NCBI GenBank assembly: GCA_040753835.1
Contig: JBFMDM010000037.1
Span: 1 to 18,134, forward strand
Length of the DNA: 18,134 nucleotides
Direction: 5' to 3'
DNA from: JACRIK01 sp040753835
GTDB lineage: Bacteria; Planctomycetota; MHYJ01; JACQXL01
Part shown: piece by piece, positions 10,978 to 18,134 of the stretch
Layout: the number at the start of each line of letters is the position of its first letter
Numbering within the stretch: the stretch's first letter is position 1
Made by a program: the position numbers and the translations under genes
Notes under the pieces: generated by a model
The model's input: the letters and a program-made list of their open reading frames with translations, nothing else
Database searches by the model: none
What the model was told of the DNA's origin: nothing

Positions 10978-12213
10978 ATGGTCAAACTGCTCAAAAAGGT
11001 TATGGTGGTCATCCTGGCCGGCGGTAAGGGCGAACGCTTGGAACCTCTTACCCGCGACCGGACCAAGCCGGCCGTGCCTTTCGGCGGCATCTACCGCATT
11101 ATTGACTTCTCGCTTTCCAACGCCATCAATTCCAACCTGCGCAAGATTCTCGTGCTGGTGCAGTATAAGTGCGTGTCCCTGAACCGGCATATCCGCGAGG
11201 GCTGGAATTTCCTGTCCCAGTCCCTGGGCGAATACATAGAACCAATTTCGCCCCAACAGCGCGTCTCGGACCGCTGGTATCTCGGCACGGCCGACGCGGT
11301 CCACCAGAATCTCTATTCCATAGAAAAGGAAACCCCGGAATACGTGCTAATCCTGGCCGGTGACCATGTGTATAAGATGGATTATAATTATATCCTGCGC
11401 GCGCACCGGGACAGCGGGGCCGATATCACAGTCTCGGCCATAGAGGTGCCGCGTGAGACCGCCAATCTCTACGGCATTATGCAGATAGATGATAACAGCA
11501 ATATCATTAGTTTCGCGGAAAAGCCGCCAGCATCAGATGCCAAGACCCTGCCGGGCAATCCCAATGCCTGCCTGGCCTCTATGGGCATCTATGTCTTCAA
11601 AACCGAGGTGCTTTATAAGCTCCTGAACGAGGACGAGACGGACGCCAACAGCTCACACGACTTCGGACGCGATATCATCCCGAAATCACTGGGTAAATAC
11701 AAAACCCTGGCCTTCAATTTCATAGATGAGAACAAGAAACAAGCCAAATACTGGCGCGACGTGGGCACGATTGACGCCTATTTTCAGGCCAATATGGACC
11801 TGGTGAGCGTCTCGCCGATGCTGAATCTCTATGATAATGATTGGCCGATTCACACCGCGATTCCGGCTTTGCCGCCGCCCAAGTTCGTGTTTGCCGGCGG
11901 CAAGGACCCGGAGCGCATCGGCACGGCCATGGATTCTATGATTTCGCCGGGCTGTATCATCAGCGGCGGCCAGGTGGTTAATTCCGTCCTTTCGCCCAAT
12001 GTCCGGGTAAACAGTTATTCCAGGGTGGAGAATTCCATACTCTTTGAAAACGTGCAGGTGGGCCGGTATGCCAAAATCCGGAACGCCATCATAGACAAGG
12101 ACGTGGTCATACCAGAGAAGGCGCAAATCGGATATAATATAGAAGACGACAAAAAACGCTTCACGGTTAGCATAGGCGGGATTGTGGTCATTTCAAAAGG
12201 TGCAGTCCTGTAA
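10978..12213 (+). CDS. glgC: Glucose-1-phosphate adenylyltransferase (ADP-glucose pyrophosphorylase)
   Basis: GlgC makes ADP-glucose from ATP and glucose-1-phosphate, the regulated entry to glycogen synthesis. In the 411-residue product the nucleotide loop is AGGKGERLEPLTRDRTKPAV (14-33), followed by PFGGIYRIIDFSLSN. WYLGTADAVHQN is at 100-111. LAGDHVYKMDY has the metal-binding Asp at 129, and FAEKP the substrate Lys at 182. NSSHDFGRDIIP and YWRDVGTIDAYFQANMDL close the catalytic domain. The C-terminal part is a left-handed beta-helix region (SPGCIISGGQVVNSVLSPNV, VENSILFENVQVG). Length and domain order are normal for the family. No other glycogen gene is in the window. It is divergent from purC, and 230 nt of repeat and promoter sequence separate it from groES. 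Confidence 0.96.
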   Translation: MVKLLKKVMVVILAGGKGERLEPLTRDRTKPAVPFGGIYRIIDFSLSNAINSNLRKILVLVQYKCVSLNRHIREGWNFLSQSLGEYIEPISPQQRVSDRWYLGTADAVHQNLYSIEKETPEYVLILAGDHVYKMDYNYILRAHRDSGADITVSAIEVPRETANLYGIMQIDDNSNIISFAEKPPASDAKTLPGNPNACLASMGIYVFKTEVLYKLLNEDETDANSSHDFGRDIIPKSLGKYKTLAFNFIDENKKQAKYWRDVGTIDAYFQANMDLVSVSPMLNLYDNDWPIHTAIPALPPPKFVFAGGKDPERIGTAMDSMISPGCIISGGQVVNSVLSPNVRVNSYSRVENSILFENVQVGRYAKIRNAIIDKDVVIPEKAQIGYNIEDDKKRFTVSIGGIVVISKGAVL

Positions 12214-12218
12214 AATGC

Positions 12219-12322
12219 AACCACAGATTTCGCTATCGCGGTCTCTGCGGAGTTCACTGATTATACAGATAAATGCAATAATCAGACATCTCTAATCGTC
12301 AAAATTAGTATAATCTGCGGCT
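12219..12322. repeat. Intergenic repeat E with a nested module D
   Basis: The outer arms AACCACAGATT (12219-12229) and AATCTGCGGCT (12312-12322) are inverted with two mismatches; GATTATAC (12259-12266) and GTATAATC (12308-12315) are exactly inverted. Between the left arm pieces, 12229-12255 is identical over 27 nt to the reverse complement of 1922-1948 in the ffh element (module D). It lies downstream of glgC and upstream of the groES promoter. Confidence 0.8.
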
Positions 12323-12352
12323 AAGAAATTTCACGCCAATCTGAAAAAATCC

Positions 12353-12380
12353 TTGACAGATTTGCAAATATCTTTATAAT
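12353..12380 (+). promoter_or_regulatory. Sigma-70 type promoter of groES-groEL
   Basis: TTGACA (12353-12358), 16-nt spacer, TATAAT (12375-12380): both boxes match the consensus exactly. The predicted transcript has a leader of about 57 nt. No CIRCE operator (TTAGCACTC-N9-GAGTGCTAA) is present; a small CCGC/GCGG inverted pair lies at about 12388-12403. Confidence 0.85.
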
Positions 12381-12443
12381 ACCCAATCCGCGTTTGTTAG
12401 CGGAATGTAAAACTTAATACCAGAGTAAAGGGGGTGAAAAGAG

Positions 12444-12731
12444 ATGAAACTGAAACCAATCGGCGATAAGATTATCGTGGAACGGATTGAACCGGAAAAC
12501 AAGACCAAGGGCGGCATCGTCCTTCCTGACAACGCCAAGGAGAAACCCAAGGAGGGGAAAATCATCGCCATCGGAGAAGGCAAACTGATGGACAACGGCT
12601 CGCGCGTCGCGCCGTCTGTCAAAGTAGGTGAAAGGGTGATTTTCACCTCTTTTGCCGGCAGCGAGGTTAAAATAGACAATAAAGAATACCTCATTATGAA
12701 CGAAGAGGACATTCTGGCGGTAGTGGATTAG
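12444..12731 (+). CDS. groES: Co-chaperonin GroES (Hsp10)
   Basis: The 95-residue protein caps the GroEL ring during ATP-driven folding in the cytoplasm. It starts MKLKPIGDKIIVERIEPENK; the mobile loop is at about 16-33 (EPENKTKGGIVLPDNAKEKP) with the GGIVLP contact motif for GroEL. The roof and barrel segments follow (VGERVIFTSFAGSEVKIDNK) and it ends EEDILAVVD. Length and motifs are normal. AAAGGGGGTG about ten bases upstream serves as the Shine-Dalgarno. It is the first gene after the consensus promoter at 12353-12380 and is followed by groEL after 87 nt containing hairpins. Confidence 0.98.
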   Translation: MKLKPIGDKIIVERIEPENKTKGGIVLPDNAKEKPKEGKIIAIGEGKLMDNGSRVAPSVKVGERVIFTSFAGSEVKIDNKEYLIMNEEDILAVVD

Positions 12732-12746
12732 AAAAATTAATGTAGC

Positions 12747-12797
12747 CCCGTCCCGATATAACATCGGGGCGGGATTAAGATTCCCGCCAAGACGGGA
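12747..12797. repeat. Hairpins between groES and groEL
   Basis: CCCGTCCCGAT (12747-12757) pairs with ATCGGGGCGGG (12763-12773) with one mismatch over 11 positions and a 5-nt loop; a second stem, TTCCCG/CGGGAT, follows at about 12781-12797. It may be a palindromic repeat related to module G. Within the operon it could change the ratio of groES to groEL mRNA. Confidence 0.75.
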
Positions 12798-12818
12798 TTC
12801 TAAAAGGAGACAAATAAA

Positions 12819-14453
<1,635 letters not shown>

Positions 14454-14459
14454 CGGTCT

Positions 14460-14535
14460 AATGGTCAGCCGGTCTGCCGGTGCGTCCCGTCCAATGACGG
14501 GATTGACTGGTGGATTGGCTGACCGGATGACTGGA
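14460..14535. repeat. Inverted repeats between groEL and the decarboxylase gene
   Basis: GGTCAGCC (14463-14470) is inverted at GGCTGACC (14516-14523), with a CCCGTC..GACGGG stem (about 14488-14501) inside. It could act as a terminator for groEL, or be another repeat; there is no T-run. Confidence 0.6.
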
Positions 14536-14543
14536 TAACAGAT

Positions 14544-15089
14544 ATGTCATTCACCCCGAGAGAAGTGTTCCTGACCAAGGGCGTTGGTCGGCACAAGGAA
14601 GAACTGGCTTCGTTTGAGGAGGCGCTGCGCGACGCCCAGATTGCCCGCTTGAATCTGGTGCACGTCTCCAGCATTTTCCCGCCCCACTGCGTCCTGATTC
14701 CGCGCGAGAAGGGCCTGAAGAAACTGCGCGACGGGCAGATTATCTTCTGCGTACTTTCCCGCAACGCCACCAACGAGCACCGCCGGCTGATTTCGGCCTC
14801 GGTTGGCCTGGCTATTCCCTCTGACCACAACCAGTTCGGGTATCTGTCGGAGCATTCCAGTTTCGGCGAGACCGAAGACCTGGCCGGCGACTACGCCGAA
14901 GACCTGGCCGCCTCGATGCTGGCCACCACCATCGGCATCGAGTTTGATGCGGACGCGGCCTGGGACAAGAAGAAGGAAATCTGGAAACTCAGCAACCGTA
15001 TCGTCAAGACCACGCACAACACCCAGTCGGCCATCGGCGAGAAGAACCGCTGGACCTCGGTCGTGGCCGCGGCTGTGTTTCTGCCCTAA
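14544..15089 (+). CDS. pdaD: Pyruvoyl-dependent arginine decarboxylase
   Basis: This enzyme converts arginine to agmatine, the first step of one route to polyamines. It uses a pyruvoyl group made by self-cleavage instead of PLP. In the 181-residue proenzyme, LVHVSSIFPP at 38-47 is the cleavage region; by family rule cleavage occurs between Ser42 and Ser43, and Ser43 becomes the pyruvoyl of the alpha chain. GYLSEHSSFGETEDLAGDYAEDLAASML is the conserved active-site block. Length fits the archaeal/PVC type (about 150-195). The ATG at 14544 begins just after repeat-rich sequence, with no good Shine-Dalgarno. It lies 90 nt after groEL on the same strand; a shared transcript is possible. No agmatinase or other polyamine gene is in view. 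Confidence 0.93.
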   Translation: MSFTPREVFLTKGVGRHKEELASFEEALRDAQIARLNLVHVSSIFPPHCVLIPREKGLKKLRDGQIIFCVLSRNATNEHRRLISASVGLAIPSDHNQFGYLSEHSSFGETEDLAGDYAEDLAASMLATTIGIEFDADAAWDKKKEIWKLSNRIVKTTHNTQSAIGEKNRWTSVVAAAVFLP

Positions 15090-15172
15090 CCCAGCAGATA
15101 TGCTTTGTTAAATATTTATCCAACTTCATAAGTACTCACACCAATCCTATTGCATAATTGGTTATGCCAATA

Positions 15173-15880
15173 TTATGTGCGGGGCGGCGCGCCTATCAGT
15201 AACATCAGGATTATCAGCGCATTATTCAGGAAGTGGCACCAGATTGCGGTTACTATTGAATTGGTTTTTACAACCAGCAGGCCGAAGAACATTCCCAATA
15301 TGCTTACCGACACCACCTGTGGCGGAAAGATGTGGATGATTCCAAAGAGCAGGCCGGAAAGAACTATGGCCCTGGCGGCCGTAGATGAATTCTTCAGCCC
15401 GCTCAGGATTATCCCGCGGAATAGAACCTCTTCTGCTACAGCCGGAATGATTCCGATACACAGCAGGAGCAGGAAGACATCAACCGGCGATTTACTTGCC
15501 AAAACCAGAGTAACCAGGAATTCCTGGTAGGCCGCCATTCCTTCCTCGTAGGGCTCCAAGAGCGGCTCAATCAATCCCTGAAATATATTAAGCGTCAAAA
15601 AGAAGCCGATGCTGATAAAAGATATGCCGAGTAAAACCGGCAGGGAAACCGGCCGCAGGTTGAGTGTTTCCGTGAAGTTATACCCTTTAGAATAAATATA
15701 AACTCCAACCGGCACAAGAACGCCTAGGATATGGCTGAAGAAGATGACATATAGGAACTCCAGCGCGGTCCTGGGCGGCGTCTTGATGAATGAACCAATC
15801 AGCATATTGACGGCAAGCGAGAGAAGCAGAAAGATGGCGAATATCTTCAGGGCGTCCTTAATATCAGGTCTGGAATTCAT
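15173..15880 (-). CDS. CPBP-family intramembrane metalloprotease (CAAX/Abi type)
   Basis: The 235-residue polytopic protein has hydrophobic segments at about 12-32, 42-63, 80-103, 122-150, 172-205 and 208-230. It has the three family motifs. Motif 1 is AEEVLFRG with the Glu pair at 150-151 and Arg155, motif 2 is FGIIHIF with His183, and motif 3 is HFLNN with His217 and Asn220/221. These residues form the glutamate/histidine metal site of Rce1-like proteases. Substrates of bacterial members are mostly unknown; roles in prenyl-protein processing, bacteriocin immunity or membrane signalling have been shown or proposed for others. ATG 15880 lacks a Shine-Dalgarno. It is convergent with pdaD; the 83 nt between them contain only a weak CCAAT..ATTGG inverted pair. 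Confidence 0.92.
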   Translation of the reverse strand: MNSRPDIKDALKIFAIFLLLSLAVNMLIGSFIKTPPRTALEFLYVIFFSHILGVLVPVGVYIYSKGYNFTETLNLRPVSLPVLLGISFISIGFFLTLNIFQGLIEPLLEPYEEGMAAYQEFLVTLVLASKSPVDVFLLLLCIGIIPAVAEEVLFRGIILSGLKNSSTAARAIVLSGLLFGIIHIFPPQVVSVSILGMFFGLLVVKTNSIVTAIWCHFLNNALIILMLLIGAPPRT

Positions 15881-15946
15881 TGAATTGTTTATTATTCGTG
15901 TGATTCACACCTATTCGTTTGATTCGCGTTATCTCCTTCGTGGTTA

Positions 15947-16498
15947 CTAACGGGGTAAAACCTTCTGGCGCGCCTGTCTGACGCATTGCATCTCTTCGCT
16001 GTATGCCTGCATCACTTTGAGGGCGAATTGTTTGGGGTTGACTTTGTAGTCATTTAAGCCCGCGGTCTTGACCGGAGTCCGCTTGGTTTCTATATTAACC
16101 GCAAAGTGTATCATCGTGGAAACCGGCGAGGCCGTGGCAATAGAGATGGAAAATTTCCGGTCTCCGTCGTATAAATCATCACCCCTGCGTTTCAGCCGGC
16201 GTTTAACCTGTTCGTCCAGCACGTTTTTAACGATGCAGGCCAGGATTCTCTGCCTCAAGACCGCTTTCTCCATGTCGCAGTCAAAATGCTCAATGATAAA
16301 ATGGAGCATCAGGGACGAATAAATCTTATGCCGGCCCCGGATGTCCTCAACGTCGGCCATTTGGCTGAACGGGATATTGCACGGGCCGATGAAGGCCACG
16401 ATGCTGTCGCCCAAAAGGCCGAAATTCCGGTAGGCCCAGAGCGAGGTTAGTTGCCTGCCGGTGTATTTGATTCGCTTGGGCAGAAATGCTGATATCAT
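15947..16498 (-). CDS. DUF366 family protein, function unknown
   Basis: The 183-residue product matches the DUF366 pattern from memory: MISAFLPKRIKYTGRQLTSL, WAYRNFGLLGDSIVAFIGPC, a metal-like ADVEDIRG block, MLHFIIEHFDCDMEKAVLRQRILACIVKN. The conserved His, Asp and Glu residues suggest a metal site, but no activity is established for the family. The frame is open to an ATG at 16672, which would add 58 residues overlapping the HEAT gene. The ATG at 16498, with AAGGACAGG 9-12 bases upstream and the family N-terminus, is preferred. The last codons (CCC CGT TAG) coincide with the first nine bases of the palindromic-element end, possibly by chance. The HEAT lipoprotein gene lies 40 nt upstream. 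Confidence 0.85.
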   Translation of the reverse strand: MISAFLPKRIKYTGRQLTSLWAYRNFGLLGDSIVAFIGPCNIPFSQMADVEDIRGRHKIYSSLMLHFIIEHFDCDMEKAVLRQRILACIVKNVLDEQVKRRLKRRGDDLYDGDRKFSISIATASPVSTMIHFAVNIETKRTPVKTAGLNDYKVNPKQFALKVMQAYSEEMQCVRQARQKVLPR

Positions 16499-16528
16499 CT
16501 TGTTACCTGTCCTTGGGCTGGCTGTCGC

Positions 16529-16558
16529 GCCCCGATGTTTATCGGGACTCCGCTGCGC
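16529..16558. repeat. Module G palindrome forming the 3' end of the HEAT gene
   Basis: GCCCCGATGTTTATCGGGAC followed by TCCGCTGCG, preceded by GCTGTCGCG as in the D copies at 6441 and 10686. The stop codon TAA and the final residues (about AAESR) of the HEAT protein are read from this palindrome. Confidence 0.65.
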
Positions 16559-17111
16559 TACGCCATTTTTCCCACTGTTTGATATCCTGTCCGAAATCCT
16601 GTTTGGTGATGGCCTTGAGCGCCTGGAGAGCGGCATAAGCCACGGTCTGGTTGATATCATCAAGTTGCTCAATCAGGCCGTCAACGGCCTTGGGGTCGCC
16701 TATTTTCTTCAGGCCGTCGGCCGCGCGCTTGCGCACCTCAATGTTGGAGTCCTTTTCCAGGAGAACCAGGAGCGTCTGAACTGCCGAGGCGTCCCTGATT
16801 TCGCCCAGGGCCCAGACCGATTCCTGCTTGACAAATACATTGCCGTCCTCGTTGGATTTTATCAGGAGCGGAATGGCCGGCTTGTGCCTGAATTTGCCGA
16901 GGTAGTAGGCGGCTTGGGCGCGCACCAGCGCGTCGGAATCCTTTTCCAGCACCTCCATAAACAGCCCGTGGTACTTTGAGACCTCCTTTTCCGAGGCCAT
17001 CAAATCCAGGGCCTGGCGCCGGCTGTCCGGGTTGGGCGATGCGATATCCGACACCTTGACCGACGAACAGGCAGAAATAAAAACCAGAGTTAATATAAAA
17101 AGGTATTTCAT
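16539..17111 (-). CDS. HEAT-repeat lipoprotein
   Basis: The 190-residue product has a signal peptide MKYLFILTLVFISAC with a good lipobox (ISAC, Cys15), so it is expected on a membrane outside the cytoplasm. About four to five HEAT-type helical repeats follow: ALVRAQAAYYLGKF...AIPLLIK, VFVKQESVWALGEI...AVQTLLVLL, IEVRKRAADGLKKI...AVDGLIEQL and QTVAYAALQALKAI. Such repeats bind other proteins; no enzyme motif is present and the partner is unknown. The protein ends QWEKWRSAAESR, the last residues being encoded by module G. Start at 17111, no Shine-Dalgarno, AT-rich upstream. Likely co-transcribed with the DUF366 gene. Confidence 0.88.
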   Translation of the reverse strand: MKYLFILTLVFISACSSVKVSDIASPNPDSRRQALDLMASEKEVSKYHGLFMEVLEKDSDALVRAQAAYYLGKFRHKPAIPLLIKSNEDGNVFVKQESVWALGEIRDASAVQTLLVLLEKDSNIEVRKRAADGLKKIGDPKAVDGLIEQLDDINQTVAYAALQALKAITKQDFGQDIKQWEKWRSAAESR

Positions 17112-17176
17112 ATAATTGAATTACACATATCCTAATATATAATATAAATCTGGCAATATTTAATAACAAAATTCCT

Positions 17177-17262
17177 AACCACAAAGCACACAAAGGTCAC
17201 TAAGAACATTATAGTGACTACGAAACTGATTATTTGTGCTCTTGGTGCTCTTTGTGGTGAAG
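17177..17262. repeat. Intergenic palindromic repeat A4 upstream of archease
   Basis: ACCACAAAGCAC (17178-17189) is mirrored by GTGCTCTTTGTGGT (17245-17258) with a 2-nt bulge; the inner GTCACTA (17196-17202) mirrors TAGTGAC (17212-17218). The right end, TGTGGTGAAGG, supplies the GAAGG that serves as the archease Shine-Dalgarno. AT-rich sequence at 17112-17170 probably holds the promoter of the divergent HEAT gene, but no clear boxes were fixed. Confidence 0.75.
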
Positions 17263-17270
17263 GTTTTATT

Positions 17271-17699
17271 ATGCGCTATAAATTAATCAACCACACGGCT
17301 GATATCGGCATCCGCCTGGGCAGCAAGACCCTGAAAGGTCTGTTTGAAGATGCGGCCTTTGCCCTGTTTGACATACTCTGCGACATAAAGAAGGTCAGGG
17401 CGTCTTTTAAGCGGACCATTTCTGTTGAGTCCGGTAATCGCGAAGAGTTGCTCAATGAATTCCTGAATACGCTCCTGAAGGAATTCACCCTGGAGAACAA
17501 TCTTGTAGGCAAAGTAAAGATTAAGAGTATTGACTCTAACAACGCTCTACGTTTGGTATTGTCTGCAGTTATCCAAGGCGAGCCCTACGACCCCAAGCGC
17601 CACACCATCAAGACCGAAATCAAGGCCGTAACCTTCCACAACCTGTCAATAAAGAAAACCAGCGGCGGCTACACGGCTGAGGTGGTATTTGATGTTTAG
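17271..17699 (+). CDS. Archease, activator of the RtcB RNA ligase
   Basis: Archease is a small metal-binding protein that promotes guanylylation and turnover of the RtcB 3'-phosphate RNA ligase in tRNA or RNA repair. In the 142-residue product NHTADIGIRL at 7-16 carries the first conserved Asp (11). ALFDILCD is a conserved helix at 31-38, GEPYDPKRH at 103-111 and IKAVTFHNL at 117-125 are the family blocks, and the C-terminal FDV supplies the last metal-binding Asp (141). I chose ATG 17271 because it starts the family N-terminus and has GAAGG eight bases upstream; the upstream ATG at 17214 would translate repeat A4. No rtcB is in the window. Confidence 0.94.
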   Translation: MRYKLINHTADIGIRLGSKTLKGLFEDAAFALFDILCDIKKVRASFKRTISVESGNREELLNEFLNTLLKEFTLENNLVGKVKIKSIDSNNALRLVLSAVIQGEPYDPKRHTIKTEIKAVTFHNLSIKKTSGGYTAEVVFDV

Positions 17700-18134
17700 T
17701 GCCAGTTTAAACTTCGCGAATTATCCCTACGGGAGGCCGTAGGCTCCGACCAAAGGGAGTCCCGTTAGGGGCCCAGCGGAGGGAATAACCACTCCATCAC
17801 CTTATAGTCGGTTGTTGATTTAGCACCCCGCCCCTGTCTGATTGGAGCGGGGGACTATACTGGGCTGTATAATCACTGGTAAATCAACAGCCCAGTACGA
17901 GAGGTTAGATATCGCCTTCAGAGAGCGTCTCTATAGCCCTCAGAGACAACCTCTATGGCCTCGGCAGAGGCGGTCTATAGCCCCCAGAGAGGGGCTCTCC
18001 CGGAGCGAGAGAGGGGCTCTATCCAAGGGGGTATGGTGGTTTCTTGCCATAAGTTATTGTCAGATAAGGTTCATTATTATCTGAAGGTGGTAAAAATCCA
18101 ATAATAGTCGGCCTGACCGGGATTCTAAACAGCC
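17700..18134. other. Gene-free, hairpin-rich region after archease
   Basis: No convincing gene is present in these 435 bases. The region holds many inverted repeats. CTACGG/CCGTAG lies at about 17728-17743, and CCCCGCCCC/GGAGCGGGG at about 17825-17852. A perfect 11-bp stem TACTGGGCTGT (17858-17868) with ACAGCCCAGTA (17887-17897) follows. Next is a run of about five short AGAG..CTCT hairpins (17920-18025), then TCAGATAA/TTATCTGA (18060-18067, 18077-18084). It could be piled-up palindromic repeats or a structured RNA; strand and limits are unknown. Confidence 0.6.

Noticed and set aside
12381..12443. CIRCE operator upstream of groES
   Set aside because: Looked for TTAGCACTC-N9-GAGTGCTAA; only TTAGCGG and a short CCGC/GCGG pair are present.
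15945..15960. Further copy of the murA/ffh element end (CCCCGTTAG) at the DUF366 stop
   Set aside because: Only nine bases match and no partner arm was found nearby; chance or a remnant cannot be told apart.
16499..16672. 58-residue N-terminal extension of the DUF366 protein
   Set aside because: It overlaps the HEAT gene on the same strand and has no family match; the preferred start has its own upstream purine-rich site.
17918..18025. CRISPR-like array
   Set aside because: The repeated pieces are short, unequal and self-complementary, with no constant repeat-spacer pattern and no cas genes.
17842..18084. 80-codon open frame in the hairpin-rich end region
   Set aside because: Arg/Ser-rich product from short repeats, no family resemblance and no ribosome binding site; more likely noncoding.

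Overview
The window reads as chromosomal DNA of an uncultured, probably diderm bacterium. The gene set (MurA, Ffh, SAICAR synthase, GlgC, GroES/GroEL, a pyruvoyl arginine decarboxylase, archease, a DUF366 protein, a SpoIVB-type S55 protein and two lipoproteins) fits the Planctomycetota/Omnitrophota side of the PVC group, but that placement is inference. No phage, plasmid, transposase or CRISPR genes are visible. The genes are mostly housekeeping and intact.

Layout. Plus strand, 1-2848: 3' part of murA, then ffh. Minus strand, 2860-10835: a small membrane protein, a PsbP/DcrB-like lipoprotein, an ICMT-family methyltransferase, a large secreted beta-propeller protein, an S55 protein, tRNA-Leu(GAG) and purC. 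purC is divergent from glgC. Plus strand, 10978-15089: glgC, groES-groEL behind a consensus sigma-70 promoter, and pyruvoyl-dependent arginine decarboxylase. Minus strand, 15173-17111: a CPBP membrane protease, a DUF366 protein and a HEAT-repeat lipoprotein. Plus strand, 17271-17699: archease. The last 435 bases hold no convincing gene but many short inverted repeats.

The striking feature is a set of small modular palindromic repeats, found between genes and also inside reading frames without breaking them. A 112-nt block with 14-bp inverted ends (CCCCGTTAGAAGCG) sits in the same frame and orientation in murA and ffh with 3 mismatches. It puts nearly the same 38-residue peptide into two unrelated essential proteins. 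A shorter relative with the same ends lies in the S55 gene, in the same orientation and frame. An internal module (D) recurs in purC, in the propeller gene and between glgC and groES. In several places one palindrome sits inside another (a 21-nt module in D in purC; B in A around 1311-1407 and 3263-3420; D in E at 12219-12322; B in J in the propeller gene). The arrangement resembles the Rickettsia palindromic elements, but the sequences and host here look different. This is the candidate undescribed system in the window.

The genes do not form one pathway. Likely units are murA-ffh, groES-groEL (perhaps with pdaD), and possibly the DUF366/HEAT pair. Repeats fill most gaps over 80 bases and in places appear to supply leaders, a Shine-Dalgarno sequence or protein C-termini.
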